A stretch of 5,461 nucleotides of DNA from Candidatus Sumerlaeota bacterium (GTDB lineage Bacteria > Sumerlaeota > Sumerlaeia > MWCT01), in contig JAPLSR010000090.1 in assembly GCA_026398545.1 (NCBI GenBank), positions 1 through 5,461 of the forward strand, written 5' to 3'. The first letter of the stretch is position 1; each line of letters starts with the position of its first letter. Positions 1 to 5,461 of this stretch are shown piece by piece. The notes beneath the pieces are model-generated. The model was not told the origin of the DNA, made no database searches, and saw only the letters and a list, made by a program, of their open reading frames with translations. The translations under genes were made by a program, and so were the position numbers.

Positions 1-347
1 TGGGCGTGATTGGGGCTGACACCCTCGCACAGCTCTTTGATGTGGAGCGTGTTCTTGTTTCGCGCGCCTTCAAGAATACCGCCGCGCGCGGTCAGACCCC
101 GGTCCTTGAATATGTCTGGGGGAAGAATGCCTTCCTCTGCCACATCCCGCCCCGTCCCGCCATGATGCGTGTCGCCCTTGCCTATTCCTTCGTCTGGACC
201 CAGGCGCCGGGAAGCGTAAGCGGTCGCATTGTGGAAATCTGGCGCGAAAATGCCAGAAAGTCGGATGCAATCCGCGTTCAGCGGTATTACGACCAGAAGA
301 TCATTGCCGCTGGCGCATGCTATCTCTGGAAAAGCGCCGTGGCGTAA
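1..347 (+). CDS. Probable phage major capsid protein, C-terminal part (5' truncated by window)
   Basis: The frame is open from the window edge (first whole codon at position 3) to TAA at 345-347, giving 114 visible residues. The GTG at position 6 has no ribosome site in view and is probably internal. The visible part contains LAQLFDVERVLVSRAFKNTA, then a VWGKNAFL strand, a proline-rich IPPRPAMM turn, a VWTQAPGSV segment, and an ending in YYDQKIIAAGACYLWKSAVA. This arrangement (a 'gVd.vlv..a.yNtA' helix, 'vWg..alL', and a closing 'd.kivaa.agyLi' strand) is what I recognise as the end of HK97-fold major capsid proteins. These form the icosahedral shell around the DNA. A head-completion gene and a hairpin follow, which fits a highly expressed shell gene. 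Because the N-terminal arm and E-loop lie outside the window, the family is inferred from about a third of the protein. Another head protein of similar fold is the main alternative. Confidence 0.72.
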   Translation, partial: GVIGADTLAQLFDVERVLVSRAFKNTAARGQTPVLEYVWGKNAFLCHIPPRPAMMRVALAYSFVWTQAPGSVSGRIVEIWRENARKSDAIRVQRYYDQKIIAAGACYLWKSAVA

Positions 348-361
348 TTCGCCTCAGGCGG

Positions 362-391
362 ACCCGCGGAGGGCTCACACCCTCCGTGGGT
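362..391 (+). terminator. GC-rich hairpin after the capsid gene (attenuator or mRNA-end stabiliser)
   Basis: The arms CCCGCGGAGGG (363-373) and CCCTCCGTGGG (380-390) pair over 11 bp with a single G-U wobble, and A362/T391 adds a twelfth pair. The loop is the 6-base CTCACA. The hairpin starts 15 bases after the capsid stop codon. The following bases are TAACCTTTCCCCC rather than a clean run of T, so it is not a standard intrinsic terminator. It is more likely a partial terminator, or a 3' structure that protects the capsid message while letting some transcription continue into the next gene. The structure is directly visible; its function is inferred. Confidence 0.6.
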
Positions 392-405
392 AACCTTTCC
401 CCCGA

Positions 406-412
406 TAAGGAG
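406..412 (+). promoter_or_regulatory. Ribosome binding site of the gp36-like gene
   Basis: TAAGGAG lies 7 bases before the ATG at 420. This is a near-ideal Shine-Dalgarno match and spacing, and it fixes the start. It lies only 14 bases downstream of the hairpin. Confidence 0.8.
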
Positions 413-419
413 AAAACCC

Positions 420-830
420 ATGTATGCAAGCATATCAGACCTTGTGTCGCGTCTCGGCGCGGAGAACCTTGTGGCGCTGGCTGACGATAATCATGATGGC
501 ACGGCGGATGACACGGTGATTGAGGCAATACTTCAGCAGGCATCGGCAATGGTGGATAACTTCCTTGTCGCAAGATATGCCGTTCCTGTGGGGATAACAC
601 CGCTCATCGTGTGGTTGTGCGTCTCGCTTGCAGTGCAGATGCTTTATTCTCGGAAGCGGGAGGCGCTTCCTGAGGGACACAAATTGCAGGCAGACGCGGC
701 TAAGGAGTTCCTCACCTCTCTCAGAGATGCGGTCATTGGCCTCGCCGGTGTTCCGCCGCGCACGCTCGCTGAAAGCACCACCCGTGGAGAAGAGAAACAC
801 TTTTCCCCTGAAAAACTCTCGGAATTCTGA
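420..830 (+). CDS. Mu gp36-like head-completion/neck protein (DUF1320 family)
   Basis: This 136-residue protein has the layout of the Mu gp36-like family: an N-terminal MYASISDLVSRLG helix, an acidic loop, a helix with an A-M-V-D-N-F-L-V-A-R-Y core, a V-P..I-T-P turn, and a hydrophobic helix with 'C.SLAV.MLYSRK'. The length is typical. Members are thought to act in head completion or at the head-tail joint after DNA packaging, and in Mu the gene lies just downstream of the capsid gene, as here. Residues 22-31 (D-D-N-H-D-G-T-A-D-D) resemble an EF-hand or dockerin-like calcium loop; family members usually have an acidic stretch here. The C-terminal 25 residues are polar and charged and probably flexible. 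The start is set by a strong ribosome site 7 bases upstream. The family call is secure; the precise role comes from the family and its position. Confidence 0.88.
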   Translation: MYASISDLVSRLGAENLVALADDNHDGTADDTVIEAILQQASAMVDNFLVARYAVPVGITPLIVWLCVSLAVQMLYSRKREALPEGHKLQADAAKEFLTSLRDAVIGLAGVPPRTLAESTTRGEEKHFSPEKLSEF

Positions 831-901
831 TTCCTGAATGAACCACATGTCCGTCATTAGGAGAGACACGCACGGTCGGATGATGTTATGGAAGGGAGTC
901 T
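831..901 (+). other. 71-base spacer with no convincing gene
   Basis: This is the longest untranslated stretch apart from the post-capsid gap. It holds an AGGAGAG (859-865) whose nearest start, ATG at 880, is about 15 bases away, too far for good initiation. It also holds several ATGs in other frames and the ribosome site of the next gene at 892-898. The only inverted repeat I see is a weak 5-bp AATGA/TCATT pair (837-841 with 854-858). I see no clear -35/-10 promoter and no terminator. Confidence 0.5.
892..898 (+). promoter_or_regulatory. Ribosome binding site that bears on the start of the 203-residue gene
   Basis: AAGGGAG lies 3 bases before the ATG at 902 and 6 bases before a second in-frame ATG at 905. 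Spacing favours 905, which would remove one methionine. Both give the same protein otherwise. An in-frame TGA at 881-883 excludes any start further upstream. Confidence 0.65.
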
Positions 902-1513
902 ATGATGCGACCCGTATTTGTTAAGGGGAAGATGAATGAGCGGACCCTTTCCGGCGCAGTTCCGGCGGGCTCATGCAGGCTGCCCGTAACTGGCGCAGTC
1001 AGTTACTTCACCGCCAGCGACCTGATATTTGTCTCCGATGCGGATGGGACACTTGTGGAGTTCCTGGGTCCGGCGACTGTGGTGCTTACGAATGAGGTGC
1101 GGTCTCTTGGGGCAGTTGCCGTGGGGCGTTCAACCGGCGCTCGCATCTGGAAGCCTGAGCATTTTTTCCAGTGGACTGTGGAGCGCGCCATGCCCGTCCT
1201 CCGCACACATGATACAGGTGTTGTTGCCCGCCGTTCCGCCGGCGGTGTCCTCTATATGACAAAAGTCCGGGAAACGAGTATTTGCGAGACCTTACGATTT
1301 GAAGACCTTCGCAGAAGTGAGGCGGTGCAGTTTACCGACTGGGTGGAGGAATGTCTGAATAGCGGGCTTGAAAAATTCACCTTCTGCGACGGCGAAGGCA
1401 CTGCGCAGATATCCATCCTCCTCTCCACGCGTATCCTTCAAAATGAAAAATCTTATCAGCATGTCACTCTGGAGCTCGAACTGGAGTGTCTGGAGTCCGC
1501 CAGCTACCTGTAA
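902..1513 (+). CDS. Unrecognised phage structural protein, possible connector or distal-tail component
   Basis: The protein is 203 residues (202 if the ATG at 905 is used). I do not recognise a named family. The N-terminal half is rich in beta strands and small residues, with FTASDLIFVSDADGTLVEFLG (about residues 37-57), as in a small beta-barrel or sandwich. The middle has a W-rich stretch around WKPEHFFQWTVER. The C-terminal 60 residues have the pattern 'TDWVEECL..GLEKFTFCDGEG' followed by two long strands ending LELELECLE. A terminal run like this, a short 'W.y.DG' turn followed by strands that finish a beta-sheet, occurs in several tail proteins that ring the tail tip. It sits between a head-completion gene and the giant hub gene, 17 bases before the latter, so it probably lies in the neck or distal tail. 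There is no signal peptide or membrane segment. That it is a gene is clear; its function is inferred from position. Confidence 0.62.
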   Translation: MMRPVFVKGKMNERTLSGAVPAGSCRLPVTGAVSYFTASDLIFVSDADGTLVEFLGPATVVLTNEVRSLGAVAVGRSTGARIWKPEHFFQWTVERAMPVLRTHDTGVVARRSAGGVLYMTKVRETSICETLRFEDLRRSEAVQFTDWVEECLNSGLEKFTFCDGEGTAQISILLSTRILQNEKSYQHVTLELELECLESASYL

Positions 1514-1530
1514 TCCGGTGAGAAAGAAAA

Positions 1531-4500
1531 ATGAAGACATTGTCCGACATGGCGGAGCGAGAGCGGGTGTTGCCCTCCAAGGATGTCTTCTATCTCTTTG
1601 AGATGGTTTTTCCAGAGGAGTTGCGGCGTTTCAGCACAAGGCCGCTGGTTTGCGGAGGGCAGAAATATGAGCCGGTCATCCTCGGCGTGAAGTCCTTTTC
1701 TCAGGATATATCCCCGGACGGCATGCTCGGTCGCTCGGAAGTTGTGGTTGAACTCGCGGATGGCGCCGCAGTTGAGAATGCCATCAGCACGACCGCAAAT
1801 CTCTTAGGTCTCGAGGGGTGTCAGTGCCGGCTTGGCGTCCTGTTCATGGATGCGGAAAAGACCGCTACCCTGCAGGATATCATCCTGCTGGGCGAGTTCA
1901 TGGTCAATGAGGTGGATTATGCGCCGACCTTCATCCGCCTTTATCTTCTTGACCCGCTGACTTTTTATTCGGGGAGAGAGATGGTGAGAGTTCTGGGGCG
2001 TGACGACCTACCGGGGCTTTCACCGGATGAACAATTTGCGCCCCCCGTCATCTTCGGGAAAAATGAGGGATGTCCCCTCCCGCTTCTCCCATACTCAAAT
2101 GCGCCTCAAAAGAAATTCAGCCTTGTTGGAGAGCTGGAGCCGGAGGCTCGAAGCCTGAGGCTGGATGACGTCTTAGACCTGCCGTCTATTGGGACACTTC
2201 AGGTCGGGGTTGAAGTCCTTGGATATCGTGGCACAGACCTGTTGCTGGGGACGGTGGGTTCGGAGCGCTCCCCTCTAATCCGCCCCCAGCCCGGTTATCA
2301 CCAGGATGGTGCGCCAGTGCGGTTCCTGCCGGAGGAGGGACTTCTCTTCCTTGTGGCTGACCATCCCTGCAAGGGCGTTTCAGATGTTCGCGCAAATGGG
2401 CGTCCTGTTCCTGAAGACGAGTTTTCCCTCGTAACCACCCCGCTCAAGGGACGGCAGGCGTGTTTCCTCAGACTTGATAGATGGCCTGTATATGCGCGGA
2501 ACGCCTCAGGCACATCCCTCCTCCGTTTTGACGGACTTCGCGCTCCAGATTCCTGGGTTGTTAAGGATACTTCAAGCAGTCTTCACACCGACCGTGCCGT
2601 TGATGGCTTTCCCGGCATCACAGCCGCCCGGCTGGACAGCGACCACTCTATGATGGCGCTCTGTTTCCGGGAAAGCCTCAAAGGCGGGGCGCATTGTTTT
2701 GGCGTCCTGACACGCGCATTTATCGAGGTGCAATATTTTGCCTCGGGGAGTCTTCAAAACAGGGCATCTGTGATGTTGCGTGTGGCAAAGGGCGGCGCGG
2801 AAAAAGAACTCTCCCTTCCCTTGCCGGAACGTGAATCTTCCGTTGCCATCCTGCCGGAGGAGAGGCTCTCCGTTTCCGGCACCGCCATGGGAGGGAACGC
2901 CGCAACGTCCGTCTTTCCGCAGAACTCCTGCATTGTGCCCTTTGACGAGGTGCAGGGGGAGAGCGTCCTCGGCGGTGGAAATTACAGATGGAAGGATTCC
3001 GCAAACGCAAAGGATGGTCATTTTGGCAGCCATACTGTGAACTTTGCCGGACCATCGGTCTTTTCCAATGCAGAGCCTTTGATTTTGCGCCTCCGCCGCA
3101 GACCCATGCTCGATTCCGCCGCAACGCTTGCCGGAATTCATTTCCACGCCCTTATGGACAGCAACGGCACATCATTAAAGGATGTCCGCCTCGCCATTCG
3201 CCTTGCCGACCGCTTTAATGGCGCCGTCGCCTTCCGTGTGGATGGACAAAAGCGGGAATATGTCTATGAAGTGCCGCTCGCCGGCGTGACTTTTGAACAA
3301 CTTGTGGACAGCGTGACGGAATTCCGCGTTGAGGTGCCTGACGGGACAGCCCTGCGCATCTATGAATCCTGGCTTGAGATTTTGTATCGCCTCAAGCCGC
3401 CTCTGACAGATAGCGGCGCTCCTCCCGTTCCTCTTGAGATGGAGGGACTCCTTTCCCAGCGCTCTATAGAGCTCCCCACGCAACAGGTCTCTCATTGCCT
3501 TGAGATAACAGAGATGGTTATGGCGGGCGGCGGGTGGGAATTTTTCCGCGGGGATGAGAATGGACCCGTTATCGAGATGGACTTCTCCGGCTCTGAGGGG
3601 AGTGTTCACATTTCCGATGTTGCCCTTTTACTGGAATATCGCCCACTTGTAGGGGAGGTGATGGCTGAGCGCCTGACGGCGACGGTGGAGGGGTTGTGCG
3701 AAAACGGCGTCCTCCTCAGAAATCCCGCCGATGTGGTGCATTACATCCTGACAGGTAAGGAATTCATGGGTTTTTCATCTGACAGGGTTGATGAGGATTC
3801 CTTCAATTCAATGAGGGAGCATCTGAATTCCGCAGGTCTGGTTTGCGATATGTATCTTTCCCAGAGCCGGACTGTGCGGGAACTCCTGCTCGGGGTTTTG
3901 AAAGAGGCGGGCATCCGCCTTGTTTGTGAAAGCGGGAAATTCCGTCTCCTGAGAAAACCTTTCATCCCTTCCGAACTTGGGGAATCGCATGAGGTCTCAT
4001 TCTCCTTGAGCGAGCCTCTTCTACTTGAGCCGGAGCCGGTGGTTCATGTTGAGGACGAGGCGGGGGAAGATGGACGCAGGGTGAGCCTCCTTCTGCCCCT
4101 CAGTTGTATTCATATGGAACGCGGCGACCGCGTAAGCGTCTCCTGTTCCTCCTCTAATCTTGAGGGGGCAACAGGGGAGATTATCCGCTGCCGGATGCCG
4201 GAGCCCGACCTTGTGGAGTTGCAGACCCTTCTGACCGGCTGGGGGAGTGTTTGCTGGCGATATGATGAGGGGACGTTTTTATGGCGTCTGGAATTTGGTC
4301 GGGCGATGGTCTTTTCCATCTGCGGCAAAACTGTGGCAAGGCTTGAGAAAAACGGCGACCTCTTTCTTCTGGGTGAGGTCAGGGAACGCACGCTTGATGA
4401 GGACCGCCTGTCAGAGCCAGTCCGGTTTGACCCCGCATCGAGGCGACTCCTTTTTGGCGCAGGGACAGGCTCCGATTACACGCTTGTCTTTGCAATAGAT

Positions 4501-4707
4501 GCCGATGGCAATCTCCTCACGAGGGGTGAGGTGGTTGAAAAACATCCGCCCATTGGTCTTACGTCAGACGCATTTTACAAATCCATCCATTATGGTGAGG
4601 AATACTATTTTGTCATTTCTCTGGACCTCCGCACATGCCTTCTGAGCGCCGCGCGCTCCACTGCGGCTATTTTTCTCAGGGGCGAAATCATAGAAAAAAC
4701 CAAGTGA
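1531..4707 (+). CDS. Giant multidomain tail hub/tip protein (gpJ-like hub region)
   Basis: This 1058-residue protein probably forms the central hub at the tail tip. Residues 20-150 (LFEMVFPEELRRFSTRPLV, then LLGEFMVNEVDYAPTFIRLY, ending in TFYSGRE) look like a baseplate-type beta domain. Residues 271-315 (LLFLVADHPCKGVSDVRANG onward) resemble the 'vvadg.vk.v.nV.vnG.pv....ysv' linker module of large phage tail proteins. Residues 340-640 are long and beta-rich, compatible with carbohydrate-binding or jelly-roll modules, with no catalytic motif seen. Residues 711-810 (ERLTATVEGL, NPADVVHYILTG at 731-742, LLLGVLKEAGIRLV, GKFRLLRKP) match the hub core shared by lambda gpJ-type tip proteins and gene-transfer-agent hubs. 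Residues 851-900 (CIHMERGDRVSV) fit its following beta-barrel. The last 130 residues carry beta-hairpin repeats. The weak ribosome site GGTGAG (1517-1522) and an in-frame TGA at 1519-1521 support the start. The hub assignment is moderately strong; inner domain limits are approximate. Confidence 0.75.
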   Translation: MKTLSDMAERERVLPSKDVFYLFEMVFPEELRRFSTRPLVCGGQKYEPVILGVKSFSQDISPDGMLGRSEVVVELADGAAVENAISTTANLLGLEGCQCRLGVLFMDAEKTATLQDIILLGEFMVNEVDYAPTFIRLYLLDPLTFYSGREMVRVLGRDDLPGLSPDEQFAPPVIFGKNEGCPLPLLPYSNAPQKKFSLVGELEPEARSLRLDDVLDLPSIGTLQVGVEVLGYRGTDLLLGTVGSERSPLIRPQPGYHQDGAPVRFLPEEGLLFLVADHPCKGVSDVRANGRPVPEDEFSLVTTPLKGRQACFLRLDRWPVYARNASGTSLLRFDGLRAPDSWVVKDTSSSLHTDRAVDGFPGITAARLDSDHSMMALCFRESLKGGAHCFGVLTRAFIEVQYFASGSLQNRASVMLRVAKGGAEKELSLPLPERESSVAILPEERLSVSGTAMGGNAATSVFPQNSCIVPFDEVQGESVLGGGNYRWKDSANAKDGHFGSHTVNFAGPSVFSNAEPLILRLRRRPMLDSAATLAGIHFHALMDSNGTSLKDVRLAIRLADRFNGAVAFRVDGQKREYVYEVPLAGVTFEQLVDSVTEFRVEVPDGTALRIYESWLEILYRLKPPLTDSGAPPVPLEMEGLLSQRSIELPTQQVSHCLEITEMVMAGGGWEFFRGDENGPVIEMDFSGSEGSVHISDVALLLEYRPLVGEVMAERLTATVEGLCENGVLLRNPADVVHYILTGKEFMGFSSDRVDEDSFNSMREHLNSAGLVCDMYLSQSRTVRELLLGVLKEAGIRLVCESGKFRLLRKPFIPSELGESHEVSFSLSEPLLLEPEPVVHVEDEAGEDGRRVSLLLPLSCIHMERGDRVSVSCSSSNLEGATGEIIRCRMPEPDLVELQTLLTGWGSVCWRYDEGTFLWRLEFGRAMVFSICGKTVARLEKNGDLFLLGEVRERTLDEDRLSEPVRFDPASRRLLFGAGTGSDYTLVFAIDADGNLLTRGEVVEKHPPIGLTSDAFYKSIHYGEEYYFVISLDLRTCLLSAARSTAAIFLRGEIIEKTK
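4312..4707 (+). repeat. Three 'F/L-L-x-R/L-G-E-V/I' beta-hairpin repeats at the hub C-terminus
   Basis: In the hub protein, residues 928-953 contain LEKNGDLFLLGEVRER, residues 982-1004 contain FAIDADGNLLTRGEVVEK, and the final residues 1046-1058 read AIFLRGEIIEKTK. Each has a strand, a turn (NGDL or DGNL in the first two; the third is degenerate), a strand and then G-E-[VI]-x-E-[KR]. The repeats are seen at protein level, are spaced by about 50 residues and are not identical DNA copies. This suggests an ancient triplicated hairpin that may mediate trimer contact or docking of the fibre encoded immediately downstream. Confidence 0.55.
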
Positions 4708-4716
4708 TTCGTAAAG

Positions 4717-4722
4717 AAGGAG
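4717..4722 (+). promoter_or_regulatory. Ribosome binding site that decides the start of the fibre gene
   Basis: AAGGAG lies 9 bases before the ATG at 4732. A second in-frame ATG at 4723 abuts the site with no gap and is an unlikely start. The 4732 start puts a charged MKRR directly before the hydrophobic core, giving a normal signal-peptide n-region. Confidence 0.75.
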
Positions 4723-4731
4723 ATGCAAACC

Positions 4732-4797
4732 ATGAAACGGCGAATGGTTACACTTTTAGTCTTGTTCGTGCTTTTGGCGCCAGGGATGGCGCCTGCC
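4732..4797 (+). other. Predicted Sec signal peptide coding segment of the fibre gene
   Basis: Codons 1-22 encode a positive n-region (MKRR), a hydrophobic h-region (M5 to A16) and a P-G-M-A-P-A c-region with an A-x-A site, predicting cleavage between A22 and L23. The mature protein would begin LKTNQVEF, polar and fibre-like. There is no lipobox cysteine. Confidence 0.7.
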
Positions 4798-5461
4798 CTG
4801 AAGACCAATCAGGTTGAATTCGGCAAAGATGGCGCATATGATGGACATGTGACAATTTCACGGGACGTCTCTGGAAATATGCTTTTCAAGGATGATTCCC
4901 TCACATCGCCCATTGCACTTGCAACCATTGCCCACGGCGTTCGCAACCATGGAGAGCTGACCGGTCTGGGAAATGACGATCATACTCAGTACCTGAACAC
5001 GGGACGCCATGGCACCGCCCACACCGCCGCCTTTAACAACAATCTCCCCATCGGACCAGATGTGATAAATAACACCACCATCGGACAACATGTCCAGGAT
5101 AGCGATATACACATCTCAAGGTCGCTGGGCGAGATGATTGTCGGTCCCTGGAAGTTTGACGTCCTGCAGGAGTTTCGCGGCAATATCAAGTTATCCCAGC
5201 ATGGGCTTCCGGGTAAGATGGATATTTATTTTGAGGATGGCGAAAGCGACGCCCATCTCCGCTGGAATAAACTTTACGACAGGTTTGAGTTCAACAGGAT
5301 GCTTTACACGCCGGATGCAAATTTTGACAGTGTGACCGCCACCACATTGCGCATTGGCGAAGACCTGTATGGAAATCGTCCCAACTACCCTCCCGGCGGC
5401 AGGATTTCCAACTTCGTCAGTATTGAGGGCATTGCATCCGAAAATCTCCTCGATAAGTCCG
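4732..5461 (+). CDS. Phage tail-fibre protein with N-terminal signal peptide (3' truncated by window)
   Basis: 243 complete codons are visible and the frame runs off the window. Residues 1-22 (MKRR, then a V/L-rich core, ending A-P-A at 20-22) form a classic Sec signal peptide. Next comes a 'DGHVTISRDVSGNMLFKDDS' segment (near residues 40-60) resembling the start of many phage fibres. Residues 73-93 have the signature H-G-E-L-T-G-L-G-N-D-D-H-T-Q-Y-L...R-H, with D82-D83-H84, a metal-binding-like motif common in tail fibres. Residues 134-142 (EMIVGPWKF) match the frequent 'E.i.G.W.F' fibre repeat. Residues 164-188 (DIYFEDGESDAHLRWNKLYD onward) resemble the 'lrW....drFeF' module. Such proteins form trimeric stalks that bind the host surface. 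The gene begins 24 bases after the hub gene, so it is in the same operon. The fibre call is good; the signal peptide is unusual for the class. The receptor-binding tip lies outside the window. Confidence 0.78.
   Translation, partial: MKRRMVTLLVLFVLLAPGMAPALKTNQVEFGKDGAYDGHVTISRDVSGNMLFKDDSLTSPIALATIAHGVRNHGELTGLGNDDHTQYLNTGRHGTAHTAAFNNNLPIGPDVINNTTIGQHVQDSDIHISRSLGEMIVGPWKFDVLQEFRGNIKLSQHGLPGKMDIYFEDGESDAHLRWNKLYDRFEFNRMLYTPDANFDSVTATTLRIGEDLYGNRPNYPPGGRISNFVSIEGIASENLLDKS

Noticed and set aside
837..858. AATGA/TCATT inverted repeat as an operator or terminator
   Set aside because: Five base pairs with a 12-base loop is expected by chance at this scale.
859..865. AGGAGAG as the ribosome site of an extra gene
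   Set aside because: The nearest ATG (880) is about 15 bases away and opens only a very short frame.
435..869. Antisense open frame (144 codons) opposite the gp36-like gene
   Set aside because: The + strand gene has family motifs and a strong ribosome site, and the antisense product shows no recognisable features.
838..924. Small open frame of 28 codons (MNHMSVIRRD...) across the spacer into the 203-residue gene
   Set aside because: It has no ribosome site near ATG 838 or 847, overlaps the well-supported start at 902 and resembles nothing I know.
2572..3147. Long antisense open frame (191 codons) inside the hub gene
   Set aside because: It lies fully inside a long, domain-bearing + strand gene. 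Its sequence is low-complexity and rich in R, G, H and C, typical of a GC-driven shadow frame.
4723..4725. In-frame ATG nine bases upstream of the chosen fibre start
   Set aside because: It abuts the AAGGAG with no spacer, so initiation there is unlikely. It would add only M-Q-T and would not change the signal peptide call.

Overview
The window is part of the structural (virion morphogenesis) module of a tailed bacteriophage or prophage. All genes read on the + strand, in one tightly packed run. No integrase, insertion sequence, tRNA or CRISPR array is visible. The DNA is moderately GC-rich, with many codons ending in G or C. The host cannot be named from sequence alone. It is bacterial, because there are Shine-Dalgarno sites and the last gene has a Sec-type signal peptide.

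Layout: (1) 1-347, the 3' end of a gene that looks like the C-terminal part of an HK97-type major capsid protein. (2) 348-419, a short gap with a strong GC-rich hairpin that could act as an attenuator or an mRNA-end stabiliser. (3) 420-830, a Mu gp36-like (DUF1320 family) head-completion protein. (4) 831-901, a 71-base spacer with no convincing gene. (5) 902-1513, a 203-residue unrecognised protein, by position and by its beta-rich C-terminus probably a connector or distal-tail component. (6) 1531-4707, a very large (1058-residue) multidomain protein with a baseplate-like N-terminal region, a long beta-rich middle, a gpJ-like tail-hub region at residues 711-900 and a C-terminal tail with repeated 'G-E-V/I' beta-hairpins. 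(7) 4732 to the window end, a tail-fibre protein with the classic 'ELTGL..DDH.QYL' motif, preceded unexpectedly by a textbook signal peptide.

How it fits together: the order runs from capsid shell to head completion, then a connector or distal-tail candidate, the hub/tip, and the host-binding fibre. This follows assembly from head to tip. Between the head-completion gene and the hub there is room for only one 203-residue protein. No tail-tube, sheath, assembly-chaperone or tape-measure gene lies where a long-tailed phage normally carries them. Either those genes are elsewhere, or this phage makes a short or unusual tail. That gap, the exported-looking fibre and the repeated C-terminus of the hub are the most unusual things here.
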